Positions 19,753-31,140 of a stretch of DNA of 64,000 bases are shown here, piece by piece. The notes below the pieces were generated by a model, which was not told the DNA's origin, made no database searches, and was given only the letters and a program-made list of their open reading frames with translations. This DNA is from Entoloma clypeatum (taxonomy: Eukaryota > Basidiomycota > Agaricomycetes > Agaricales > Entolomataceae), in contig OY751489.1 in NCBI GenBank assembly GCA_963565915.1, positions 2,976,001 through 3,040,000 of the forward strand, written 5' to 3'. Numbering within the stretch: the stretch's first letter is position 1; each line of letters starts with the position of its first letter. The translations under genes were made by a program, and so were the position numbers.

Positions 19753-20039
19753 ATTAGTGTTTAAAGGTCCAATTTGGTCCGGTTTTTGACCCTCAAAATT
19801 TAGAGACTGAGACTGAGACCAATTTTTCGGTTCACATGATCTCAAAAAAACTGAACTGGACCAATGCAAGACCGGTGCATTGGTTTTGTTTACCTCAAAG
19901 AAGTGAGACCGGACTGGTCTCAACTGGTTTAAACCAATATATTACAAGTAAAATAAGACTAAGGACACATGTGCACATCGTACTCCCTCAATTGGTCCTC
20001 CGTGGGCTCAGCCCAGTTCCATGTGCTCTTGGGTGTGAC

Positions 20040-20450
20040 TCAACACTGTTGGGCATGAAAGGGGGCCATTGGGCACATGTCGTGGCAGGTGCGCGGTGCC
20101 ATACGGCGCGAAGGGAGGCCATTGCATGCAAAGGAAGGTGCTGGGTGTGAGTTGATGGCATTGGGGATGCGAGGCGGCCATTGGGCACGAGGATTGGGCA
20201 AGCAAGGCAGTCGTTGGGCATTAGAGGGGCTGTGGGGCACTAGTTGGGGCAGTTGGGCAAGAGGGGCGGCTGTTGGGGACATGAGGCGGCCATTGGATGT
20301 GGGTCAATGGCGTTGGGGGTGAAGGGATGGCGTTGGGGGTGAATGGAGGCCGTTGGGCATGAGTCAGGACTGTTGGGCACGTGAACATTGGGCATGAGTG
20401 GTGGCTGTTATGTGCGAGTAGTGGCCATTGGGCAGTTGTGGTGGCCCGGT
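20040..20450 (+). repeat. Minisatellite in left arm (GGCCATTGGGCA-type units)
   Basis: About twenty degenerate units of 17-30 bp built on GGC(C/T)(A/G)TTGGG(C/G)A followed by variable GAG/TGAG sequence. The units are GC-rich in an otherwise AT-rich element. All ORFs across it are by-products of the repeat. Confidence 0.75.
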
Positions 20451-20856
20451 GGAGTGGTGGTGGGGAATAAAAAAAGGGTGGGAAGGTTTTGCTGGCAGTT
20501 ATTGCCAAGCATGCTTGGCATCAATGCTGAGCCATGCACATCATTGAAAATCGTGCCCTCAATGCCCAAACCGGTCCAAGCAGAGAGCCGCCCTCAGAGC
20601 TAGTGTTCGAAGGTCCAGTTTAATTTTTCATGAATTAGACTGAGACCAGATCGAACCGAACCAGTGAAAGACTGGACTGCTGGTCTCGGTTTTTAAGGTT
20701 TGGGATCTCACCGGTCCTCGGTCCACTCCAAACTTCGGAATTTGAAAGACCGGCCAAAGACCGGTTCAAATGGGTTTAAACCAGTCTTTTCCATGGAACA
20801 ATCTGAGGAATGGAAATCAAGATCATGAAATGGCAAAGTGCAAAATTTGTGTCATT

Positions 20857-20930
20857 TGCAAGAATTGAACTCACAACCTCTATAGTACAGAACATTAGTT
20901 CAGTCATCTATCTAACCAACTGAGCCACAC
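20857..20930 (-). ncRNA. tRNA-like sequence, probable SINE head
   Basis: On the minus strand the sequence contains TGGCTCAGTTGG, a perfect RNA polymerase III A box, and about 45 bp later AGTTCAATTC, a good B box. The T arm (GTGAG-TTCAATT-CTTGC) pairs with wobbles, and GTGT at the start pairs with ACAC at the end, but the anticodon arm is irregular. I therefore read it as a tRNA pseudogene or SINE head, not a functional tRNA. Confidence 0.55.
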
Positions 20931-22089
20931 ATCCATTATATCTGGTGCATCACACTCATTCTACATCACAACTTTTCCACTTCCCAAATAGGCACACCTA
21001 AAAAAAAACACAAAAGGTGTGTGTGCATGCTCCCTCCTGCCAAGTAGACAGATTATAAATAAAATCTATAAATATATTCTGGCCTTTTCAGCATCTGTGC
21101 CCCTCATTGCAGAGTCAGCAATGGGTGGATGCATCATTTTGACGTTGGATGATGTGCATCACACGCGCATCAAATGTATCAAATATATGTAAACAAACTC
21201 AAAAAACTTCGCATTTCTCCTTAATATGGCTACACAGGAGGAAGTAAGCTTACATTCTATATCAACAATGTAGGAGAGTATCATATGTTAATAAATATGT
21301 GTTGATTTTATAGAATGATGCCATGGATTCCAAGTCATAGAGGTGCCATGCTCTACACCAAATAATAGTAAACAATGTGCAAAATGCATTGTGCAGGCGC
21401 ACGCGGTGCCTTTCTCATGGTCTAATAATAGTTGGAATAGATATGTATTCACCTTCTGAAGCACTTTGTATAATTTTTAGAAGTCCAGATAAGATAAAAA
21501 TAATAAAATGTGCAGATTTCAGTAAAAGTGTTATATCTCCCTAATGAATGAGCCAAATTTGAAAAACAAATATGCTGTGAGATCCCCTGAATGAGAAGAA
21601 TCCAAAGCTGAAATAAAAAAATTTGGTCAAATTTTCGATCTATTTTGCTCATATTCACCTGCTCAAGTCCTTTAATTTTATTTGAAGGGTCTGAATAGGT
21701 TTACATACACTGTTTCAATAGTATATGTATAGTATGTTTAGAGTACAAATGTTGTGGAAAGGAGGAAGCTAGAAAATGTTGTTTTTTGTGTTTGAAAACA
21801 TTATGCCACACTGTTTATCACGATTTACATTGTGTTTTGATGCATCAATTTGGAGCACAAACTTTCTACCATCCATAGCTCATGTATATAACTCTATATA
21901 CAATATACTCTCCATGAGTTTCTAAATATGTCTACATAAGGTAAGAATTATTTCTGTGGGTTTTGGTGCCACGGTTTGGGCATTGAGGGCACAATTTTCA
22001 ATGACGTGCATGGCTCGGCATTGATGCTGAGCATGCTTGGCAATAACTGCCAGCAAAACCTTCCCACCCTTTTTTTATCCCCCACCACC

Positions 22090-22560
22090 ACTCCACCGGG
22101 CCACCACATCTGCCCAACGGCTACTACTCGCACATAACAGCCACCACTCATGCCCAATGGCCCATTCACATGCCCAACAGTCCCGACTCATGCCCAACGG
22201 CCTCCATTCACGCCCAATGGCATCCCTTTGCCCTCAATGCTGTCAACCCACACCCAACGCTGTCCTTTCATCCCCAATGCCATCCCTTTGCCCCCAACGC
22301 CGTCGACCCACACCCAATGGCCGTCTCATGTCCCCAATGGCCGCCCTCTTGCCCAACTGCCCCGACTAGTGCCCCACCCCTCTAATGCCCAACGACTGCC
22401 TTGCTTGCCCAATCCTTGTGCCCAATGGCCGCCTCACATCCCCAACGCTGTTGACTCACACCCAGCACCCTTCTTTCGCATGCAACGCACCTGCCACAAC
22501 ATGTGCCCAACGGCCCTCTTTCATGTCCAATGGCATTGAGTCATGCTCAAGAGCACATGG
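22090..22560 (-). repeat. Minisatellite in right arm, inverted copy
   Basis: The reverse complement of the left-arm array, written on the plus strand as TGCCCAA(C/T)GGCC units. Unit number and spacing differ from the left array, so the two arrays have expanded or contracted independently since the arms formed. Confidence 0.75.
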
Positions 22561-23061
22561 GGCTGAGCTGAGCCCATGGAGGACCAATTGAGGGAGTATG
22601 ATGCATGTGTGTCCTTAGTCTTATTTTACTTGTAATATATTGGTTTAAACCAGTTGAGACCAGTCTGGTCTCACTTCTTTGAGATAAATGGAACTGATGC
22701 CCCGGTCTTGCATCGGTCCGGTTCAGTTTTTTCAAGATCATGTGAACCGAAAAATCGGTCTCAGTCTCTAAATTTTGAGGGTCAAAAACCAGACCAAATC
22801 AGACCTTTAAGCACCAAGTTCATAGGTTTAAACCGGTTTTTTGGCCAAAAACCAGTTCACTCGTCCTGGTCTTAGTTGAGAGACCACTCACCTGGTCTTG
22901 GTCTCTGATCTCAAAAATTTTGGGCAAAAAACCAGACCAGACTGGACCTTGAAACACTAAACCTCAGTATGTTGTGGTAACAACTAGATGGGTATCTATA
23001 GAAAGGAATGACTATGGTACATGAGTTGATAGTAAACAATTGACTAGAATATGGGACTAGT

Positions 23062-23463
23062 TGTTATGGACTCTACGGTATGAGGACCACGTCATATCTT
23101 TTACCTATCATCCAAACACGGTGCCCTCTTATGAACTTACTATGTCTAATGTCTACTTTCACAACCTTCAATTCCCAGTCTGACTCATTACATTACTTCG
23201 TCATCCCCTTTAGTATACTTCGCTCCCGCGCTGACTCGCTTTCCGCAGTCAGCTTACTCACTGTACATAGCCTTCCACAGTCGCCTTACTCATGCGCACT
23301 GCCTTTCACAGTACTGACTCATCTGCTATCGCCTATTGTCAGTACCTATATAAACCCTCTGTAACATAGTTAGATTCCTTAGATTTAGCAATCACATTGC
23401 TCTTCACCTTTCCACTTCCTGCATACTCTGCCCAAACCTTGGAACAGTTTGTTAAGCATAACA
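23062..23463 (+). repeat. 5' LTR of gypsy copy B
   Basis: 402 bp, TGTTATGGACTC ... AAGCATAACA. A TATATAAACC sequence near 23346-23355 is a plausible promoter TATA box for the gag start downstream. The sequence just after the LTR (AGTTGCTAAATCTCG) is the same in all copies and would contain the primer-binding site; I do not recognise a tRNA complement in it. Confidence 0.9.
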
Positions 23464-23565
23464 AGTTGCTAAATCTCGTTAGGTTCGCCCAGAGCGAAGA
23501 GAGCAACTACCAGATGAGTCAAGACGTCGCGCTTCTTTGAAGACTTCACCAGTAACCCATTCAGC

Positions 23566-25121
23566 ATGCCAGAAGCCCGACAGGAGGAGCTAAGTCCTCG
23601 AGACAGTATCGATTTTATGCTCATCCAGCAGTACATTGAATCGGAGATCCATTGCATCCTACAGCAGGTGCTTGACGAAGAACTAGACAATGATGAGCAT
23701 TGCCCCCATGGCGAGATAGCAGAGAGCATCCATCTTGCTCAGCAACACCAGATCGCGCGCTATAACGCCCGACAGAATGAACTCAAAAGCTTTCGCGTTC
23801 AAGGAGGACCTCAGACAGGTCGGATCACAGAGATCAGAGAGTTTATCGGTGTCCAGACAACCGTTATCAGAAGATTGATTAGGATGCTCACATCGAGACG
23901 TCCCAGAGCCACATCATCACGTCTTACTCGAGGCAGCAGATCTATGCCCACTTCACCACTGAAGAACAACAGACCGAGTACAACCGCTGGGCACGAAACG
24001 AGAGACTTGACCCCTTCTTGCGACCAACAGACGTGCAGGAACAGAGATTCCTTAGAGATTTACAGAGGAAATACTCTGAACATTTTGCCACCGATTCCGC
24101 CGACGAGTCCCCTGACGAATTTACTTTTGACTCCGAGCAGTCAGATATCGAACAGATGCCTAGAACAGGGACTCATTTTCAATCCTTACCTGTATCCCAA
24201 ACCCCATCTTCATCCCAACAACCCAACCCCTCTTCTCCTCCGCAGGACTCTAGACATGGCAGAAGCTCCGGCAGTACAAACAATGGATACATCCAAGATC
24301 ATCAAGGATCCTGGAATGTTCAAGGACAGACACACCTTTGACGAGTGGTGGAAAGCCACCAAACTATACATCAGGTTCCAAAAGAGTCTCACAGATGATC
24401 AGAAGATTCTTGCGGTACTATCCCACATGATGGAAGGGTCCGGCAGGCACTGGGCCAGTAACAAGTTAGATGCTCTTGCTGTTGACAATGAGACATCACC
24501 TGGTTAGGCTTCTCCGATGATATCACCACATGATTCTCCATCGCCAACAAATTGGTTGCTGCCAAAGCAAGACTCGAAGTCCTGAGACAAGAGAAATGCA
24601 CTGTCGACGAATTCTTGGACAAATTCGAAGAACTCTTGAAACTGTCAAACCTTGGCGAAGAAACTGGGAAATACATCCTAGAGAAAAACGTTAACCGCAG
24701 AATCTCTGAACAAGTGGCTAGCGATGGCAAGACGTACACCGATTACGCAAAGGAGATCCGAAACAAGGGACGACAGATGGAAGGACATGCACTGGTCATC
24801 CGAGGTGGCGGCGACATGCGCACCGGATCGGGTACCACTTATGGTGGTCAGGGCAAGGCCATGGAGATCAACAAAGCAGGAGTAGCCCGTTGCTACAACT
24901 GTCAACGCTTCGGTCATCTGGCTAAAGACTGTAGCGCTCCAAAGAAGAAAGATGGTCGCAAGTGTTTCAACTGTGACCAAGAAGGCCATATTGCGCGCAA
25001 CTGCCGCAAGCTGAAGAAGAACTCCGGAAGGGTTAGGAAGGTGTCCGAGAAAGATGCTGAGAATGATGAAACCACAATCTTAGAAGCCGACAAGAAGGAT
25101 TTTCCTGAAGGGTCCAATTAA
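23566..25121 (+). pseudogene. Gypsy copy B gag
   Basis: Near-identical to copy A gag: ATG at 23566 (MPEARQEELSPRDS), first part ending at TAG 24505-24507 (DNETSPG), second part 24552-25121 with the two CCHC knuckles. The frameshift and the TGA between the parts (24500-24535) match copy A base for base. Gag N-terminal differences from copy A are mostly Arg to His, Cys or Gln changes, as expected from CG to TG/CA mutation. Confidence 0.88.
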
Positions 25122-25170
25122 ACAACACTAAGTCGCGACCCTTATCTATTAAACGGACTTGCTTGCCTTG

Positions 25171-25543
25171 TATGACTGCAGACAATAGAACCTATGTCAT
25201 CCCTGCCAAGCGAGCCGCTGCGTCGACTAAGAGTGTGAAGGAAGATAAACCTCCGAAAAGATGTGAGATCAGGCTGTTAGCTCAGCTCAAAACATGATGA
25301 GGACCAAAGGTCATCTGACCTGGGGTTGACAGCGGGTGTGAATGCACATGCATCCATCCCAGAATAGTATGTGAACAGAACTTCCCCATGTGAGGAATAC
25401 CACCCATAGCAATTCTAAATGCGGATGGATCACCAAATCGACAACAGAAAGCGAGCCAACTTGCCAAAGTCAAGCTGGATTTGGGAGCACATCAAGAAAC
25501 CATGGAAGCAATGGTACTGGACATTGGAAGAATGGACATGCTC
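25171..25543 (+). pseudogene. Gypsy copy B protease, interrupted by element C
   Basis: Translation continues CMTADNRTYVIPAKRAA and reaches GVDSGCECTCIHPR, the aspartic protease DSG motif, but with extra stop codons not present in copy A (for example TGATGA near 25294 and TGA near 25318). The gene ends at DIGRMDML where element C sits, and resumes at 31642 with LGHDWLVHHNPTINW. Confidence 0.8.
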
Positions 25544-26020
25544 TGTTACATTCCGATCAATTCCGACAATTTCCGACCAATCCCGACACCTCTGACACCT
25601 CTGACATTTTTGACTAATACTTATTATGCATACTTACTGTTATGAATCTCGTTACTACGTACATTACTTACATCCGACCATTTTACTTATGTTAAGAATC
25701 TCCGACAGCCACTCGTTATCCAACTCCGACAAAGCCACACGTCCTCCGACATAGTATTTAAACTTATGTAGAATCGTGTATTAGCTTCAGTTTGAATATC
25801 AACTTAGATTCGACATCATACCTCCCGTCCTCTTTCCGACTCTTAACTTGAGTCCGACCTCTGACCTCCGATCCTCCGATCCTCCGAAATAAGGACACCA
25901 ACGTATTAGCAAGGGTGCAACACACAAGTTGAAGCCAAGTCCTTGCCCCTACGTTGCACGTGCTCCGACCTTCCGATGTGTCCGACGTAGCTCCAACGTT
26001 TTGTCAATCAGTTCTTAACA
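25544..26020 (+). repeat. 5' LTR of element C
   Basis: 477 bp, TGTTACATTCCG ... AGTTCTTAACA, with many TCCGAC repeats. AGTATTTAAACTT near 25754 is a TATA-like candidate. The following GTATATTCAAACTGCC would hold the primer-binding site. Confidence 0.88.
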
Positions 26021-26066
26021 GTATATTCAAACTGCCACTCGCTTATCCGTATTTCAAATTCCAGTT

Positions 26067-27293
26067 ATGGCAGCCTGCACCACTCAGAACTCCCGCGCAG
26101 CAGCAGCCGCAGCGGAAGCTTCAAACCTGCAGGACACCAGGGCAACATTTCTACATGTGTTCCAAGATATTCCCGCAGAAGAATCTGCACCCAAACCTGA
26201 CCCCATATCTCTGACACCTCGTCTCCAAACACCTCAGACACAAGGACCTCCGATTCCTGAAGAATTCCGTCCTTTTAAATCTCTGACCTCTCCTTTTGAC
26301 GATAACAATCCTTTCCGTCGCGAGCAAACTCCAAACCTCGCCAAAGCAATTATGCTTATGACGCAGGAGCTCCGACGTAGAGAGACTCCGAAAACTCCGA
26401 AAAAGAAGTCGAAGGAACCTGACACTTTTGACGGTTCCGACTCTCGGAAACTCACCAGTTTCCTCGCACAATGCACACTATATTTCCGAAACAACCCCGC
26501 CTTTGACGACAATGATAACAAAGTCAGTTTTGCTCTGTTGTACCTCCGAGGAACCGCGCTCGAATGGTTTGAGCCCACCCTCTTGGGAGAGTCCAACGAC
26601 GACTCTGTCTGGTTGGACGACTGGTCCGCCTTTGTGCACATCCTCCAATCCGAATTTGGACCTATCGATCCGACCGGAGAAGCAGAGGATAGCCTGGATC
26701 ACCTTCAGATGCGCGACAATCAGAAGATCCTATGTTACAACGTGGACTTCAAATGTCTTTCTGCTCGCACGCAGTGGAATGATGGCGCGCTCCGATATCG
26801 GTACTATACCAGTTTAGCAGAACACATCAAGGATGTTTTGGGGACTTTTCCCAAACCAAAGACTCTCGCCGAGTTGAAAGTAATGGCCCATAACATTGAT
26901 GCTCGCTACTGGGAACGTCGACGCGAGAAATCACGCTCCTCTGACAAATCTACTCCGAAGTCCGACAAATCTGACAAATCCGACAAAAAACAGACCCCTG
27001 CTTCATCATCCTCCAACAACAACTCCTCATCATCTAAACCCAACTCGCAACAACAACAAAAATCGTCATCCACCTCTCCGAAATCCGCCCTCTCCGACAA
27101 ACTTGGCAAAGGCGGGAAATTAACTCCCCAAGAATGCCAACGACGATTTGACAATAATTTATGCATGTTTTGCAGCAACATTGGTCATCAGGCTTCCGAC
27201 TGCTCGAAGAAATCGTCTTCTAATGCCAAAGCAAAGGCCCGCACGGCCCAAGCTGAGGACAAATTGGAGAAGATGACCAAGTCAAAAAAATAG
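26067..27293 (+). CDS. Gag polyprotein of element C
   Basis: A 408-residue intact Gag, which assembles the particle and packages element RNA. It opens MAACTTQNSRAAAAAAEAS, has the retrotransposon Gag core (FDGSDSRKLTSFLAQCTLYF, then YLRGTALEWFEPTLL and WSAFVHILQSEFG), a Ser/Lys/Asn/Gln-rich linker and one CCHC knuckle, CMFCSNIGHQASDC, near residue 370. The ORF closes KKSK-K with TAG at 27291-27293. The sequence A AAA AAA (27284-27290) directly before the stop is a classic -1 frameshift site; the -1 frame is open from 27290 into protease. Confidence 0.92.
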   Translation: MAACTTQNSRAAAAAAEASNLQDTRATFLHVFQDIPAEESAPKPDPISLTPRLQTPQTQGPPIPEEFRPFKSLTSPFDDNNPFRREQTPNLAKAIMLMTQELRRRETPKTPKKKSKEPDTFDGSDSRKLTSFLAQCTLYFRNNPAFDDNDNKVSFALLYLRGTALEWFEPTLLGESNDDSVWLDDWSAFVHILQSEFGPIDPTGEAEDSLDHLQMRDNQKILCYNVDFKCLSARTQWNDGALRYRYYTSLAEHIKDVLGTFPKPKTLAELKVMAHNIDARYWERRREKSRSSDKSTPKSDKSDKSDKKQTPASSSSNNNSSSSKPNSQQQQKSSSTSPKSALSDKLGKGGKLTPQECQRRFDNNLCMFCSNIGHQASDCSKKSSSNAKAKARTAQAEDKLEKMTKSKK

Positions 27294-29980
27294 TAAGCAG
27301 TCCTCAGATTCCAGCACGTACTGGGGATTGTGTTGACTCCTTTCGTGCACCTTTGGAAACCCTCCGACTCAATGCGTCCACTCTCTCAAATCCGAACTCT
27401 CTATGTATTGATTTGATATCTCCGACCTTTTCCGATTCTCTTCTGATAAAGACTCTTATTGATTCTGGTTCTACACATTGCTTCGCAGATACCAGATTTA
27501 TTTCTTCTTTAAACTTATCTCTGACTCTGATTCCTTCACCTATGGTTTTGAAACTTTTTGACGGTTCTTCAAATACTTATATCACACAATCTATCGATCT
27601 TCCTCTCCGATTTCCTTCCAGTGAACTTCTGACTGTCACATTTTATGTGACAACCCTCAATTCGTCTTGTAATTTGGTTCTAGGACACAACTGGCTCACC
27701 TGCTACAATCCGTTGATTGACTGGGTATTGGGCAGTATCTTATTCCGTTCTACGTTACCCGACACTCCGAGTCCGAGTCCGACGTCGACTGCTGAGGTAG
27801 CTCCGCCACCTCTGCAGTGTCCGCCCTCTCCGATGGGCACCTCCGATCCGCTCACTCCGAACACCTCCGACCCGCCACAGATTACCATGGTCAATGCAGC
27901 CGCATATCTCCATGCTTGTAAAGCTCCTGGGGCATACGCTTTCCGCGTTCACCTCTCCGACATCTCTGCCAATTCCGCGTCTGTCTCCGACGACGCTCCC
28001 GACCTCTCTGGCATACCCGAGGAATACCACGATTTTGCTGATGTATTCAGTAAGAAAAAAGCCGACACCCTTGCACCCCACCGACCGTACGACCTCAAGA
28101 TCAATTTGGAGGAAGGTACTTCCCCTCCGATTGGTCCGATGGACTCACTCTCGCAATCCGAACTTGGATCCCTCCGAGACTTCATCGACGAGCATCTCAA
28201 TATCGGTTTCATCAAACCTTCTAGTTCACCTCACGGCGCTCCGATCCTCTTCGTCTGAAAGAAAGATGGATCACTCCGACTATGCGTTGACTACCGAGGC
28301 CTGAACAAAATCACGAAGAAGGACCGATACCCACTTCCGCTCATCTCTGACCTCTTAGCCACTGCCGGAAAAGCACATGTTTATACCACCATAGACCTCC
28401 GACACGCATACCACCTAGTCCGCATTGCTGAAGGTGACGAATGGAAAACTGCATTCCGCACTCGCTATGGATCGTTTGAATGGTTAGTCATGCCATTCGG
28501 ATTGGCTAACGCACCTGCAGTCTTTCAACGTTTTATGAACGACATCTTCTCCGACCTTCTGGACAACTGTGTTACTGTTTACCTCGACAACATCCTGATC
28601 TACTCTGACAACCCCGAGGAACACAAAAAACATGTCCGAGAAGTCCTCCGATGACTCCGACAACATGGTCTTTACGCCCGCGCCGACAAGTGCGACTTCT
28701 CTGCCGAAACTGTAGAATATCTTGGATTTATCCTTTCTCCCGACGGACTCAAAATGTCAGAAGCGAAAGTCAAGATTATTCAGGATTGGCCTGAACCGCA
28801 CAGAGTGAAGGACGTCCAGTCCTTTTTAGGTTTTGCAAATTTTTACCAATGTTTCATCCCATTCTATTCCAACATCACTATTCCACTCACTCGTTTAACC
28901 AGGAAACATGCCACTTGGCTGTTCTCCAACGATGCTCGAACCGCTTGTAATGACCTGAAAAAGGCATTTACCACCGCTCCGATCCTGACACACTGGATCC
29001 CCGACTCTCCAATAATTGTCGAAACCGACGCATCCGACTATGCCCTAGCGGCTATTCTGTCGATAGTCACCTCCAACAATGAAGTCCACCCCATCGCATT
29101 CCATTCCCGCACCTTCACGGCCCCCAAAGTAAACTATGACACCCACAATAAGGAACTTCTTGCCATCTACGAAGCGTTTAAAATTTGGCGCCATTACCTC
29201 GAAGGCTCCGGTACTCCGATTGACGTCATTACCAACCACAAAAATCTCGAGTATTTTGCCACCATCAAAGTTCTTTCACGCCGACAAGTCCGATGGTCGG
29301 AATACCTTTCTCAGTTCAACCTCGTCATCCGATTCCGTCCCGGCCGATTGGGAACTAAACCTGACTCTCTAACTAGACGTTGGGATGTCTACCCTAAAGG
29401 GGGAAATAGCGACTATGTCGACGTCAATCCGACCAACCTCCGACCAGTCTTTTCGCAAGAACAGCTCTCTGCTTCAGTTCGCGCGACTCAACTCCTTGAG
29501 CCCGTCCTCCGTGCAACCATTATCATGGACACAGAAAAGCTTCACCATGACATACTCACAACACGCCCATCCAAGAAACTCTCAGAAAAGTACTTGGGAC
29601 CATACGAGATCATTGCACAACCCGGCACACACTCCTTTACCCTCCGACTCCCCGACACATTCCGCGGTGTTCACCCCGTCTACCACGTCTCCATGCTTGA
29701 ACCCGCAACTCCGAACACCATTCCGAATCGGACCCAACCTCCGCCTCCTCCGATTGACATTGACGGAGAACTTGAGTACGAGATCGCTGAAATAGTCGAC
29801 TCAAAGATCGACCGATGACATAGCTGCAAGCTACTATATTTTGTCCGTTGGTTAGGATATGAAAACACTGATGAAGAATTCTCTTGGCTACCAGCCAATG
29901 AATTGGAATACGCCCCTGAGCTTGTCTCCGACTTTCACTCCGCTTATCCCGACAAACCGGGTCCGCTCACATCGCTCTGA
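27290..29980 (+). pseudogene. Element C pol: protease, RT, RNase H, chromodomain (integrase core missing)
   Basis: In the -1 frame relative to gag. Protease: [41 protein letters not shown] (in parts), [13 protein letters not shown], and [10 protein letters not shown] where family members have YLDD. RNase H: VETDASDYALAAIL, NKELLAIYEAFKIWRHYL. The sequence then jumps from the start of integrase (KLHHDIL) to SEKYLGPYEI, so the zinc finger and DDE core are gone. GVHPVYHVSMLEP and a chromodomain (ELEYEIAEIVDSKI ... LLYFVRWLGYEN) follow. TGA stops at 28256, 28652 and 29817 look like W or R codons lost by single transitions. Not active. Confidence 0.9.
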
Positions 29981-30007
29981 AACAAGAAAAAACAAGTACT
30001 ATTCTAT

Positions 30008-30976
30008 CTACTTAGTACATTGTTTCTTGTTTGACGAACCCTCCTCCTTGTTTGACTCCTCCTCCGACTCCGCCTTCTCTGACGGCTCCAAAATCGACAT
30101 GTCGGAATCGTCCGACAGCTCCAGCAACTCCAACCTCTTCCTATTCACAAGATCCTTCCTAATCCTTCTCGCGATCCTCTTCTCCAGTCTCAACTTGTGC
30201 GTCTCCTCTGCTGTATCCATCTCCAACTCCGACCCTTCCTCCGACACCTCCGGCGACTTGGGTTGATACTCGGTGTTCACCGAGCCTTCGACTGCTGTTA
30301 GCAGTCGCCTCACCTGCCTCGTCTCCGCCAGTATCATCTTGAGGACACCCAAGACGGTGTTCTCCAACCCACTCTCTGATGGCATCTCCGACGCTTTCTT
30401 CTTCCCCTTATTCACCTTCACCGTTTTCTTCACCTCCGACTTTTCCTCCAACGCTCCGACCTCGCACTTCTTCTTGTCTTTGATACAACCCTTGCAGGAC
30501 AACTTATTCCTAAAACAAAAGGTTAAAACAGAAAAAACAAACCAAAGAAGAACTCACTCATCGTGTTCGCACTCGACGCCCTTCACAATGCACCTATCAC
30601 AGGCGCCGACCCCGACCCCGACTCCCGACCCCTCTCCGACCGTCGCCGTCACCTCCTCTACCTTCCTTTTCTTCATCACCTTCTTCTTCTTCTTCTCCGC
30701 CTGCGGCCCCCCCAACCCCTTGCTCAATGCGCCCTGCGCAGCGGCCACTTCATCAGCCCTCTTCTGAGCCACCAGCTCCGACACCCGACGCATCTCCTCC
30801 GCTACCCACATCTCCTCCGCTAACCGTGCCGCCTCCGCAGCCCTCTCTTCCTCCACTCTCCGCTCCTCCTCAGCCTTCCTCATGGCCTCCTCCTCTGCTG
30901 CTCACTTCTTTGCCTCCACCTCCGCGAGCTTAGCCTGCAGTGCCTCCATCTCCTTTTGAAAATCGGTTGCCGACAT
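30008..30976 (-). pseudogene. Antisense Zn2Cys6-like coiled-coil gene inside element C
   Basis: On the minus strand, between pol and the 3' LTR. Exon 1 runs 30976-30558 (MSATDFQKEMEALQAKL..., a Glu/Ala-rich coiled coil, then ACDRCIVKGVECEHDE). A 48-bp intron (30557-30510, GTGAGT...TTTTAG, with TTTAAC as branch site) joins it in frame to NKLSCKGCIKDKKKCEVG. The six cysteines then read C-x2-C-x6-C-x8-C-x2-C-x6-C, the fungal Zn2Cys6 spacing. The C-terminus is acidic/basic and ends at 30008. One in-frame TGA (30902-30904, codon 25, probably from CGA) interrupts it. DNA binding is inferred from the cysteine spacing only. Function in the retroelement is unknown. Confidence 0.7.
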
Positions 30977-31140
30977 ATTGAGGTTTTTTCGGAAGAGTTT
31001 GAAATGAAAAGAGAATGGGGGAACAAGAAGCAAGAATCACTCAGACGGTATTTTCAACAAACACATCACATGACACAGTTCACGCGCACCAACCACCTAG
31101 GTCCTTAGGCCTCATGGGTTCGGCCCTAAGGGGAAAATAC

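Larger units (their letters stand above)
19753..22967. mobile_element. Inverted-repeat non-autonomous element(s) with minisatellite arms
   Basis: The left arm starts TAGTGTTTAAAGGTCC at 19753 and runs to about 20576; its inverted counterpart is about 21966-22820. A second related pair of ends (TAGTGTTCGAAGGTCC at 20600; GGACCTTGAAACACTAA near 22951-22967) suggests nested or composite elements of the same family as the MITE at 18061. Sequence near the ends is dense in GGTC/GACC. No transposase is present. The centre (20780-21950) is AT-rich and holds a tRNA-like sequence. Confidence 0.65.

Noticed and set aside
20857..20930. A functional tRNA gene
   Set aside because: A and B boxes are good but the anticodon arm does not fold normally and the acceptor stem pairs over only four bases.
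20221..22539. Several 80-130 codon Pro/His/Asn-rich ORFs
   Set aside because: They are translations of the minisatellite units in the inverted arms; length follows from lack of stops in the repeat.
30563..30933. Plus-strand Pro/Leu/His-rich ORFs in element C
   Set aside because: They are the complement of the antisense coiled-coil gene; the minus strand has the intron and the cysteine motif.
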